Program-made: the position numbers and the translations under genes
The notes under the pieces: model-generated
What the model saw: only the letters and a program-made list of their open reading frames with translations
Told to the model about the DNA's origin: nothing
Databases searched by the model: none
Part shown: piece after piece, positions 7,905 to 14,661 of the stretch
How positions within the stretch are numbered: position 1 is the stretch's first letter
How the letters are laid out: every line of letters begins with the position of its first letter
Assembly (NCBI GenBank): GCA_964542665.1
Contig: CAZIUF010000005.1
Coordinates: forward strand, 1-50,073
From: JAGOLU01 sp964542665
Lineage (GTDB): Bacteria > Patescibacteriota > Microgenomatia > UBA1406 > GWC2-37-13
DNA: 50,073 nucleotides
Direction: 5' to 3'

Positions 7905-8243
7905 TTAGATCATACGTGAGACTCTCTTGCCCAAGAAGTATCCAATGCAGCTCTGCAGTAGATAATAAAGCGGACTCATCCAATCAAAACGAGCGAGAGC
8001 AGTAAGTCTATCAGTACCCAGCAAACCTATAAATATTGAGTTTGAAATCCGTAGATCCAGCACGTTAAACATGGGGTGCATCAACACATCACGAGTGAAA
8101 AGTATTGCCATCATGACCAATAGTGAAGCGCGGAAATGATTTTTCTTCGATATTTTCTTACCCACTCTATATGAAAGATATCCGTAGATGGATGTTTCGA
8201 TGATGAGATATGCGAGAAGTCCAATGACACTGATGATCATCAT
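7905..8243 (-). CDS. small multi-span membrane protein, unknown function
   Basis: About 112 aa from ATG 8243 (a second ATG follows at once). Three or four hydrophobic segments are visible: the N-terminal ISVIGLLAYLIIETSIYGYL, a middle one around SLLVMMAILF, one around SIFIGLLG, and a C-terminal LYYLLQSCIGYFLG. No family recognised. A -10 box TATACT (8253-8258) lies 9 nt upstream. The gene converges on the Nudix cluster with 17 nt between stop codons. Confidence 0.65.
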   Translation of the reverse strand: MMIISVIGLLAYLIIETSIYGYLSYRVGKKISKKNHFRASLLVMMAILFTRDVLMHPMFNVLDLRISNSIFIGLLGTDRLTALARFDWMSPLYYLLQSCIGYFLGKRVSRMI

Positions 8244-8266
8244 ATGATACAAAGTATAACATTATG

Positions 8267-8348
8267 TGCGCGAGAGAGGACTTGAACCTCCAAGGATTGC
8301 TCCACACGCCCCTCAAGCGTGCGCGTCTGCCAGTTTCGCCACTCGCGC
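8267..8348 (-). tRNA. tRNA-Leu(GAG)
   Basis: Acceptor GCGCGAG paired with CTCGCGC; anticodon stem CACGC/GCGTG with loop TTGAGGG, anticodon GAG; long variable arm; T-loop GTTCAAG. CCA not encoded. Confidence 0.94.
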
Positions 8349-8355
8349 AATGTTA

Positions 8356-8399
8356 AAGATATGAACGATGAAATATAGACTATAAACTATAAAACATGC
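8356..8399. repeat. AT-rich ATGAACTATAAAATAT-type repeat
   Basis: Degenerate tandem words (ATGAACGATGAAATATAG, ACTATAAACTATAAAACATG) of the family that forms the inverted repeats at 2304-2740 and that recurs at 26411-26456. Intergenic, between tRNA-Leu and the broken solute-binding gene. Confidence 0.6.
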
Positions 8400-8414
8400 G
8401 TAACGTAGATTATA

Positions 8415-9781
8415 TCATCTCTTGCGGGTGATGGTATAGCGATGCGGATAATACAGCAGATCAGCCGGGAGGTCACGAGCGAACTGTCTTTGGAAGTCGA
8501 TCAAATACTTACTCTGCAACTTAGCCTCTCCAGTAGCTCTGAAGTCTTCGAGCAAACGATCAGTCTTCACGTTTTCATAGTTGGTAATGTTTCCCTTACC
8601 TTTCTGCGATGAGTGCCAGACATAGTATTGATTCGCATCTGTGGGGATGTCCCACAACCCTATCAGCAGATCAAATCGATCGCCCTTTTTTAAACCAGCA
8701 ACATCTAGATTTATATCTCCGCCGGCACTCTTGACGATGTCTTTAATCAGTTGAGCAATATTTAGATAATCGATAGTCGTTGATAGCTTGAGAGTTGATG
8801 AGTCAGAGGCCTCCTTGAAAAAACGCTTTAAGATAGTGAGATTGACCTCCCTATTTTCGGGAGTTCTGGCAAGTTGTTTATCATAATATGGTGAAAAGGG
8901 AGACACCGGAGAGACTGCGATATTTCCCAGTTTCTCTAGTTCAGACTGCCATACAGTGCTTCGCGAAATGTTCGTTCCTTTAAGATCGGATGAGTGGTAT
9001 CAATAAATAGAGTGACAATCTGGTCGTATGTACTTGATTTTGTAGCAGTAGTTCTTGGCCAATTTTTAAAGTTCAGATAGGCAGACTCATTGCTTGTGGT
9101 GAACTCATCTATTTCGTGTAACTTGAATGCGGTGATCAGATCACTTTCAGAACGATATATACGATAGGTGATATTGGAGTTGGTACTTGTTAAAGGAATT
9201 AGGTTAATCTGATCGATCTGATCCTGATTTTGAGTCAGTTTTATGGAGGATATGAGATAGTCGCCACCAATGCCTCTAATTGGCTCATCAGTATAAATAG
9301 GTTTGGTAAGATATTCTAAAAAGTTGGGAAAAGGTTTGGCAAGTGTGTATCTGATCACATATGGATCAGAAGTGTCAACCTTGACTTCGCGGAACTGAAA
9401 GGGAATACTACTTGAGGTAAACGAAGTGCCGTCAGTGTACGTAAGATTCTTTTTCAGATGCAGAGTAAAAGTGGTGTACTGCTCATTATGCTCCCATGCG
9501 TCGAGCAACTTACTCTCATAGGTACCGTTAGGCTTGCGTTGGAGCAATGGTGTGGTGATGTGCGAGATGACCTCTGGCGGGAGCCTATTGCCAGTGTACA
9601 AACCTGCTACACCAATTTGCCTTGTTTCTGAACTAAAAAAAGAGATGAAATTTTGCAAAAAATACATGTATCCAGCAAGGACTGTGAGCGTGATCAAGAA
9701 GGATATGAACACAAAACGAGTATGTTTTGTGACATATGCGCGGAACAACCAGTAATACAGACGGAGCCTGTTCGTGTTCAT
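8415..9781 (-). pseudogene. membrane-anchored extracellular solute-binding protein (family 5), frameshifted
   Basis: Two collinear reading frames together make one SBP_bac_5-type (oligopeptide-binding) protein of about 455 aa. The N-terminal part (ATG 9781, stop TAG at 8936-8938) has a signal-anchor at about residues 30-55, then PPEVISHITTPLLQ and LLDAWEHNEQYTTFTLHLKK, family hallmarks. It ends at FREALYGSLN. The other frame continues as SELEKLGNIAVSPVSPFSPY, as expected after the FREAL motif, and runs to 8415. A -1 shift (one missing base) near 8939-8950 explains the break. No slippery heptamer is visible, so mutation or a sequencing error is more likely than programmed frameshifting. No permease genes are nearby. 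Confidence 0.8.
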
Positions 9782-9787
9782 GGGTAT

Positions 9788-9793
9788 ATTGTA
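9788..9793 (-). promoter_or_regulatory. -10 box for the solute-binding protein gene
   Basis: Minus strand TACAAT exactly 6 nt before ATG 9781. It lies inside the longer open frame that starts at 9799, so 9781 is the better start. The -35 is weak. Confidence 0.5.
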
Positions 9794-9841
9794 AGACATG
9801 AATAGATCAGTGTGGTACCTAAAGAAAGCCTACTGATCGAG

Positions 9842-10066
9842 TTAGCCTTTCTTGATCAAGAGTGAGGCAACAGAAAGGGCAAAGAAGACAAAAATGAAAC
9901 CGACGGTGAGTCGCATAACCACCCTTTCGACGCCACGACGTGTTTGGAAAGTCTCTCCTCCGCCTCCCCAAGCACTGCCTAGACCTGCGCCTCTACCCTG
10001 AAGAAGGATAAACGCAACAATCATCGAAGCAACGACGATATTGGCGATCAAAAGAATATTACTCAT
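9842..10066 (-). CDS. secG: protein-export membrane protein SecG
   Basis: 74 aa. Two membrane helices (about 5-22 and 50-70) flank the conserved loop LLQGRGAGLGSAWGGGGETF, then TRRGVERVVMRLT; this Gly-rich loop and the RRG(V/A)E motif identify SecG. It assists SecYE/SecA translocation in the cytoplasmic membrane. Length is typical. It has its own promoter. Confidence 0.95.
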   Translation of the reverse strand: MSNILLIANIVVASMIVAFILLQGRGAGLGSAWGGGGETFQTRRGVERVVMRLTVGFIFVFFALSVASLLIKKG

Positions 10067-10075
10067 GTGTTAGCT

Positions 10076-10104
10076 ATTGTAACTCATATCGTGCTCAATC
10101 GCAA
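10076..10104 (-). promoter_or_regulatory. promoter of secG
   Basis: Minus strand: -35 TTGCGA (10099-10104), 17-nt spacer, -10 TACAAT (10076-10081), 9 nt to ATG; leader about 3 nt. Confidence 0.65.
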
Positions 10105-10149
10105 CGTATCAGCGTGCCACTGCATTGCGCTGAGATAGACCAAAACAGA

Positions 10150-10713
10150 CTATTTTCGGGCTTTTTGTATATCGGCATCGATGAGTCCCCGGAGATATGA
10201 GGACTTAGGGATCTGATGCTCTAACGAAACCTTTTCAAGATAGCGAGTATGCTTGGGCGACATAAAGAAGGTGAATTTGGTGTTTTTATCCTCCTCCACG
10301 TAGCGTAGAAAGTCTTTGATCAACGAACTCAAAGTATCACGTGTATACGGTGCCGTTACGACATTTTCATTATGATGCTGGCCAAAAAGCGACGGAGGGT
10401 CAACGTCTGGATGATGGAGAATGAGGATGGGCTTGCCCATGTGGAGTGCGAGACCTATTTCATATCCAACACTGACTGCAGGATGAGATGTCTCAGCCAC
10501 CACACAGTGACAATCCTCTATCCAGTTTTCGACTTTTCGTTGAAAGGCAACGTGCTCACTTGTTGATGATTTGCGTATCTTCTCCTCGCTTGCATCGAGG
10601 ATATGCTCAGCGATGACTGTGTGTCCCTGAGACACGAGAAACTCGACGATCTTCAAATAGTTACTTCTCATCAAATCTTTCTTCGATACAGAAGCTGTGA
10701 AGTAGATGATCAT
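10150..10713 (-). CDS. nucleoside 2-deoxyribosyltransferase/DNPH1-like domain with C-terminal ribbon-helix-helix-like segment
   Basis: 187 aa from ATG 10713; an in-frame ATG at 10731 lies upstream of the -10 box and is rejected. Residues 1-135 resemble the deoxyribosyltransferase/deoxynucleotide N-hydrolase fold: MIIYFTASVSKKD, then ENWIEDCHCVVAETSHPAVS and VGYEIGLALHMGKPILIL. In the family the Glu of the GYEIG segment and the Asp/Ser positions before it hold the substrate. Residues about 145-187 (KFTFFMSPKHTRYLEKVSLE, then QIPKSSYLRGLIDADI) look like a CopG-type ribbon-helix-helix DNA-binding unit, not usual for this enzyme family. Activity (N-glycosidic cleavage of deoxynucleotides or transfer) is inferred from fold only. 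Confidence 0.7.
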   Translation of the reverse strand: MIIYFTASVSKKDLMRSNYLKIVEFLVSQGHTVIAEHILDASEEKIRKSSTSEHVAFQRKVENWIEDCHCVVAETSHPAVSVGYEIGLALHMGKPILILHHPDVDPPSLFGQHHNENVVTAPYTRDTLSSLIKDFLRYVEEDKNTKFTFFMSPKHTRYLEKVSLEHQIPKSSYLRGLIDADIQKARK

Positions 10714-10721
10714 GATGCGAT

Positions 10722-10751
10722 AGTATAGCATGACAACAGGTCATCCATCAA
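10722..10751 (-). promoter_or_regulatory. promoter of the deoxyribosyltransferase-like gene
   Basis: Minus strand: -35 TTGATG (10746-10751), 18-nt spacer, -10 TATACT (10722-10727), 8 nt to ATG 10713. Confidence 0.55.
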
Positions 10752-10796
10752 GTCACCATAAGATAATCCTTTATGTGAGCTTATGTCGACTCGACA

Positions 10797-12260
10797 TTAA
10801 AGTGTCACACCAACAGTTTTTATGCGCCTTTGCTCATCAATCAAAACTGGGATCGGAAAAATATATCCTTCGCGCAATAAGGCATTGGTTTGAGGTGCGT
10901 TGATAATAGATGCTGTATATGATCGCAACGTACCTGCATCCGTATCTGCGATGATCAGTGGATGTGCCTTGTCCGGGCTATGCTTCTTGAGGACTCCATT
11001 TGCCAAAAGAGCAACATCTGCTATAGCATCTTCTTGAGTCTCAGGTGAAGATAAAAGAAATTGAAGATGTGGGCAACTGATACCAGGATGTTTACCTTTT
11101 CGTGATACTACCAATGTAATTTCGCGATGATCAGCAAAAAAATGATTTGGATAATAATTGGGGGCATCCTTACTTGCCTTATTCTCATATACAAATCCCG
11201 AGCCATGAACTATTGCCAGATTGCGTGCCATAAAGGCTGCAAGTCCTGCAAATTGGCGTGTAGTTATAGGTTTAAGATGTGATGATGAAACATAAGATCT
11301 GAGTTCAGAAATAAAGTCACCATGAGATTCATGCATGAGCGCATCCATAGCAGCAGAAAGAGCACTTTCATATACAGGAATGCTAGTGGGATCGATCATG
11401 GCAGATTGAAATACTTTGTGTGAAGCAAATAAATTTTTACTTTGTAAATTCAGCTTACCAAAAAGTCTTTCAAGATGACTTTGGTGTTTGAGTGCAAACT
11501 CGGCGATATCGAACTCCTTCTCAGCATCTGGATGACATAGCGAAATGCTCAGATCATCAGTGTTGCGATAGGCTATGGTCGATATAACTGCTAATTCTGG
11601 TAACTTGTAGTAACTTCTTTCATCATTCACATGCCTATCGAATATACTGAGTGTACGCGCCATCTCCGAACGGGTGAAATCGCGTGCCTCAAATCCAATA
11701 GGTGATCTGCCATGCGTCAGCTTGAAAGCGGCATTTTGAGCAGCACATCCCTTGGTAACTGGTTTAATTTTAGATTCGTGTCCCACAAACAATTCCAGGA
11801 TTTCATCACGAGCTTGAGTACTTTCGGTGATGCCGGTACACAATATTTCTGAAGCCAAACGCGATCCATTTCCGTCATTTGTGACTCGTGCAACACCACC
11901 AGGTCCTTTGACACCCTTGAATGTTCTTCCAACAAATACAGATTTTTTCTCGCGGCCATCACTACAACCTTTTTTCCCTACAGTCACGCCAGGAAAAAGA
12001 CTTTTTTGAAAAGCAGTGGCGTTGATAGTCTCATCTGCCATACGCATATTGATAGAGTGCTCGTTTTGTTGATGAATGAATCGAAATGAGTCACACGCTA
12101 TATCGTGCATTGATTGAACGCCTTGATTGATATCGGGGTGACGAGATGTAAAATGTGTCCTCCACCAATCAAGCTGATATGCAAGACGAGAGGGCAAGGT
12201 AGGCACCCCCGACTCTTTGATCAAAGATGCAACAGTTGCGCGAAAAATATTTGACGACAT
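10797..12260 (-). CDS. CsoSCA-like (carboxysome-type beta) carbonic anhydrase, not in a carboxysome locus
   Basis: 487 aa. An N-terminal helical region (about 1-85) is followed by KKGCSDGREKK with Cys99, Asp101 and Arg103, then GHESKIKPVTKGCAAQNAA with His161 and Cys172. The Halothiobacillus carboxysome shell carbonic anhydrase uses Cys173, His242 and Cys253 as zinc ligands and an Asp175-Arg177 dyad. Here C-x-D-G-R, the 11-residue His-Cys spacing and the GCAA string are the same. The C-terminus (YIFPIPVLIDEQRRI) resembles its GLPIPIAI segment, and total length (about 515 there) agrees. Expected reaction is CO2 + H2O to bicarbonate. No signal peptide or carboxysome shell gene is seen. Family assignment is by eye and from memory; activity is inference. 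It has its own near-leaderless promoter. Confidence 0.65.
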   Translation of the reverse strand: MSSNIFRATVASLIKESGVPTLPSRLAYQLDWWRTHFTSRHPDINQGVQSMHDIACDSFRFIHQQNEHSINMRMADETINATAFQKSLFPGVTVGKKGCSDGREKKSVFVGRTFKGVKGPGGVARVTNDGNGSRLASEILCTGITESTQARDEILELFVGHESKIKPVTKGCAAQNAAFKLTHGRSPIGFEARDFTRSEMARTLSIFDRHVNDERSYYKLPELAVISTIAYRNTDDLSISLCHPDAEKEFDIAEFALKHQSHLERLFGKLNLQSKNLFASHKVFQSAMIDPTSIPVYESALSAAMDALMHESHGDFISELRSYVSSSHLKPITTRQFAGLAAFMARNLAIVHGSGFVYENKASKDAPNYYPNHFFADHREITLVVSRKGKHPGISCPHLQFLLSSPETQEDAIADVALLANGVLKKHSPDKAHPLIIADTDAGTLRSYTASIINAPQTNALLREGYIFPIPVLIDEQRRIKTVGVTL

Positions 12261-12267
12261 GAACTAT

Positions 12268-12273
12268 ATTATA
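12268..12273 (-). promoter_or_regulatory. -10 box of the CsoSCA-like gene
   Basis: Minus strand consensus TATAAT 7 nt before ATG 12260. No good -35 at 16-18 nt; a TTGACG lies about 30 nt upstream. Confidence 0.6.
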
Positions 12274-12360
12274 CGCGCATGATTGAAATCTTCCATAATC
12301 TTTCGTCAAATAGCACGATGGAAATCATGAACGATTATGTGTATAAAAATCCGAATGAGA

Positions 12361-13860
12361 CTATCCTAATGAAGATCGTTTTCGAAGAAATGTGTGGTAT
12401 TTTTTTGCAAAACGGTGAGCCTCATCACGAATTGCTTGGATAAGGCGAAAGCCTAGATCATTTGAACTTGGACGAAGAGTGGCGAAGTCTATATTTGTTA
12501 CACCTTTCCCCAGCCTGCTGGGCTGGTCCCCCTTCCCAAGGGAAGAATTAATTGGTATGACGAGACGATCGGGGTTCTTCGCGATGCCAATGAGTGGAAT
12601 AGTTGATAGTTGATTGTTGAGAGCTGAAAGCTCCGAATCAGATTCAGGACAGCTGATTGCGTCGATAACTGCCCTCAGTTGAGGCACTCCTCCATCGATG
12701 ACGATGAGGTCAGGCTTTGGCCACTTGGTATTTCTTTGTCTTCTGGTCATCACCTCTTTCATCATGTCAAAGTCTGAGTCTTGCCGTGAACTAGAAACTG
12801 GGAGCTTCCCCAACTTAAATCTTTTGTATTCCTTCTTATCTACGAGCCCATCGGTAAATACGACCATGCTGGCAGTAGAATTGGAAAATCCAAGCGTTGA
12901 GTTGTCATAACACTCAATTCGACCAATATGCAGATCTGGGTAAAACTCGTGCAGTAGCGTCTGTAGGGACTCTGCAGACTTTTGCGAGTTGTTGTACGAT
13001 TCGTATTCATCCAATCGAAATGATCCATGTTGGATCATGAACTCAAGTCTTCGCATCGCATCTCTGGCTCTGATGGCAGCTTCAAAATCTTGGCGCTCAG
13101 TATACTCTGCGATTTGCTTCTTAAAATCTTTTTTTACTCCATCAATATTTCCCTCAAGTATTTTAACTAAAATCTTTATTTGATGCCGATAACGTCTTTT
13201 CTCTCGAGTTTTCAAGGCAATATTATCCATTTTTACTATGCTATTTGGACAGGGATCGCATTGGCCAATCTTAGAGTAAAAACAGGGAGACTTCGAAATA
13301 TTTTTTTGAGTGCAATAGGGCACGACCTTGCGCAAATATCGTAGCACGCTCTCTGCAGATCGTGTCGAGGCAAAGGGACCGAAACACTTGAAGTCCCAAG
13401 TCCCAAGTCCCAAGTTCTCAATATTTTTAGCTTGAGTATTATTTGATATTTGATGCTTGGCACTTGGCACTATCGTAATATCTTGTTTTCTCGCTAGAGA
13501 TACCTTGGGATACTCCTCGCTTGTAGTGATTTTGATATACAAATAGCTTTTATCATCACGCCATCGCACGTTGTATTTTGGTTTAATCATCGATATGAGG
13601 TGTGCCTCAAGTACGAGCGCTTTGAACTCGCTATCGGTGATGATGTACTCGATCGTGTCAGACTCGGCGAATATCGCCGCCTCTTTTTTGTCCAAAGAAG
13701 TAGATTGTAGGTGTGAAAGGAGGCGAGACTTGATGCTCACCGCTTTACCAATATAGACGATCTCATCAGATTTACGAAAAATATACACTCCTGTGGTTGA
13801 CGGAGTGCTATTAATACCGACTTTCGTATTGGTGACTGAGCCATCAGGAATATAGGACAT
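12361..13860 (-). CDS. uvrC: excinuclease ABC subunit C, lacking the C-terminal HhH domain and carrying repeat-derived insertions
   Basis: 499 aa from ATG 13860 (MSYIPDGS), chosen because -10 TACAAT lies 9 nt upstream. The GIY-YIG nuclease is at about 20-100 (TTGVYIFRKSDEIVYIGKAV), the UVR motif at about 225-260 (FKKQIAEYTERQDFEAAIRA) and the RNase H-like 5' nuclease at about 310-490, with IECYDNSTLG, LIVIDGGVPQL and RDEAHRFAKKYH. It makes both incisions around UvrB-bound lesions. It stops at RKRSSLG, where relatives continue into a (HhH)2 DNA-binding domain that is missing. Three segments (about residues 123-157, 403-422, 435-462) are encoded by short genomic repeats and are extra relative to the family. 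Divergent from the sortase gene. Confidence 0.95.
   Translation of the reverse strand: MSYIPDGSVTNTKVGINSTPSTTGVYIFRKSDEIVYIGKAVSIKSRLLSHLQSTSLDKKEAAIFAESDTIEYIITDSEFKALVLEAHLISMIKPKYNVRWRDDKSYLYIKITTSEEYPKVSLARKQDITIVPSAKHQISNNTQAKNIENLGLGTWDFKCFGPFASTRSAESVLRYLRKVVPYCTQKNISKSPCFYSKIGQCDPCPNSIVKMDNIALKTREKRRYRHQIKILVKILEGNIDGVKKDFKKQIAEYTERQDFEAAIRARDAMRRLEFMIQHGSFRLDEYESYNNSQKSAESLQTLLHEFYPDLHIGRIECYDNSTLGFSNSTASMVVFTDGLVDKKEYKRFKLGKLPVSSSRQDSDFDMMKEVMTRRQRNTKWPKPDLIVIDGGVPQLRAVIDAISCPESDSELSALNNQLSTIPLIGIAKNPDRLVIPINSSLGKGDQPSRLGKGVTNIDFATLRPSSNDLGFRLIQAIRDEAHRFAKKYHTFLRKRSSLG
12500..12549. repeat. palindromic repeat inside uvrC
   Basis: CCTTTCCCCAGCC, TGCTGGGCTGG and CCCCCTTCCCAAGGGAAG form short inverted repeats. 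In frame they encode SSLGKGDQPSRLGKG, which has no counterpart in typical UvrC. The style is that of intergenic bacterial palindromic repeats. Confidence 0.65.
12597..12650. repeat. GTTGATAGTTGATTGTTGAG-type repeat inside uvrC
   Basis: Tandem TTGATAG/TTGATTG/TTGAGAG words. They encode SELSALNNQLSTIP. The same type occurs in uvrB (20240-20285) and between atpG and atpD (33360-33410). Confidence 0.6.
13388..13480. repeat. AAGTCCC tandem repeat segment inside uvrC
   Basis: Three direct copies of AAGTCCC and two of TTGGCAC. Read in frame it encodes the segment VPSAKHQISNNTQAKNIENL and then GLGTWDFK, inserted just before the conserved CFGPF motif. Confidence 0.7.
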
Positions 13861-13869
13861 ACTTATCAT

Positions 13870-13899
13870 ATTGTACTGTGACGCGACAGATAACGCCAA
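13870..13899 (-). promoter_or_regulatory. promoter of uvrC
   Basis: Minus strand: -35 TTGGCG (13894-13899), 18-nt spacer, -10 TACAAT (13870-13875), 9 nt to ATG 13860. Confidence 0.6.
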
Positions 13900-13937
13900 G
13901 CTTAACACAATGTACTATACTATAAGATAACTCATGG

Positions 13938-13943
13938 TATAAT
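13938..13943 (+). promoter_or_regulatory. leaderless -10 box of the sortase gene
   Basis: Consensus TATAAT, exactly 6 nt before ATG 13950, so the ATG would be at +1. -35 not clear. Confidence 0.65.
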
Positions 13944-13949
13944 CGGGAT

Positions 13950-14636
13950 ATGTTTTTCAACCACGAAGAAACGGTCTCGGAGTTTATGTCGACGTTGCTC
14001 CGTCGGATAGCAGTCATAGGTATATGCGTCCTTTTTCTGGTATTTTTGACCAAACTGATGACACTCGCCCAAGCACAGGGTGATTCTCAATCTGCTTCTG
14101 ACCACTCATTTTCAATATTTGGACCCTCTCCGACACCTTCTCCCTCGCCCACACCAACCGCTTCACCTACTCCCACTCCAACCCCAGTTCAACTGCCGGC
14201 AAGTATCAGCATCCCCTCAATAGGTATTGTGGGAGCATCTACAGAATACCTCAGTATCACCGCTGACGGCAGCATTGAAACGCCTCATCAAAGTGGCAAC
14301 GTAGGATGGCTGCAGCTTGGACCAAAGCCTGGTGAAATCGGATCATCAATCATCTCAGGACACTACGATGATCAATATGGTCAACCAGCGGTATTTTATA
14401 CCCTTAAGTATGTTCAAAAGGGAGCTGACATCATCATGCATATGGTGGATGGGAGCGACCGACAGTTCGTCGTAGATTTTGTCGGAGAAGTCGATGCCTA
14501 TGGAAACAATATCGATGCAATCACTCGGCAGACCGAGTATCCCTCACTCACCCTTGTCACTTGCCATGGTAGTTGGGACTTCAATAATCAAACTTACACG
14601 AAACGGTTAGTAGTGTACGCGTCAGCAAAGAACTAA
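13950..14636 (+). CDS. sortase (class E/F-like)
   Basis: 228 aa. Signal-anchor at about 20-43 (RIAVIGICVLFLVFLTKLM), Pro/Thr/Ser-rich stalk at about 55-78, then the sortase beta-barrel. Catalytic residues are visible: His in IISGHYDDQYGQ, Cys in LTLVTCHGSWD, Arg in YTKRLVVYA. Sortases cut a C-terminal sorting motif and attach the protein to the envelope; the small size and GHYD...GQPAVFYTL pattern suggest the E/F classes. No neighbouring protein in the window ends with a clear LPXTG-hydrophobic-basic signal. Divergent from uvrC. Confidence 0.9.
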   Translation: MFFNHEETVSEFMSTLLRRIAVIGICVLFLVFLTKLMTLAQAQGDSQSASDHSFSIFGPSPTPSPSPTPTASPTPTPTPVQLPASISIPSIGIVGASTEYLSITADGSIETPHQSGNVGWLQLGPKPGEIGSSIISGHYDDQYGQPAVFYTLKYVQKGADIIMHMVDGSDRQFVVDFVGEVDAYGNNIDAITRQTEYPSLTLVTCHGSWDFNNQTYTKRLVVYASAKN

Positions 14637-14661
14637 GTAATACTTGCTATAAAACATATTT

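Noticed and set aside
8939..8950. Programmed -1 ribosomal frameshift in the solute-binding gene
   Set aside because: No X-XXY-YYZ slippery heptamer or downstream hairpin is visible; mutation or sequencing error is simpler.
10797..12260. Carboxysome or other microcompartment locus
   Set aside because: No BMC shell domain, Rubisco or bicarbonate transporter gene is seen in the window; only the carbonic-anhydrase-like protein is present.
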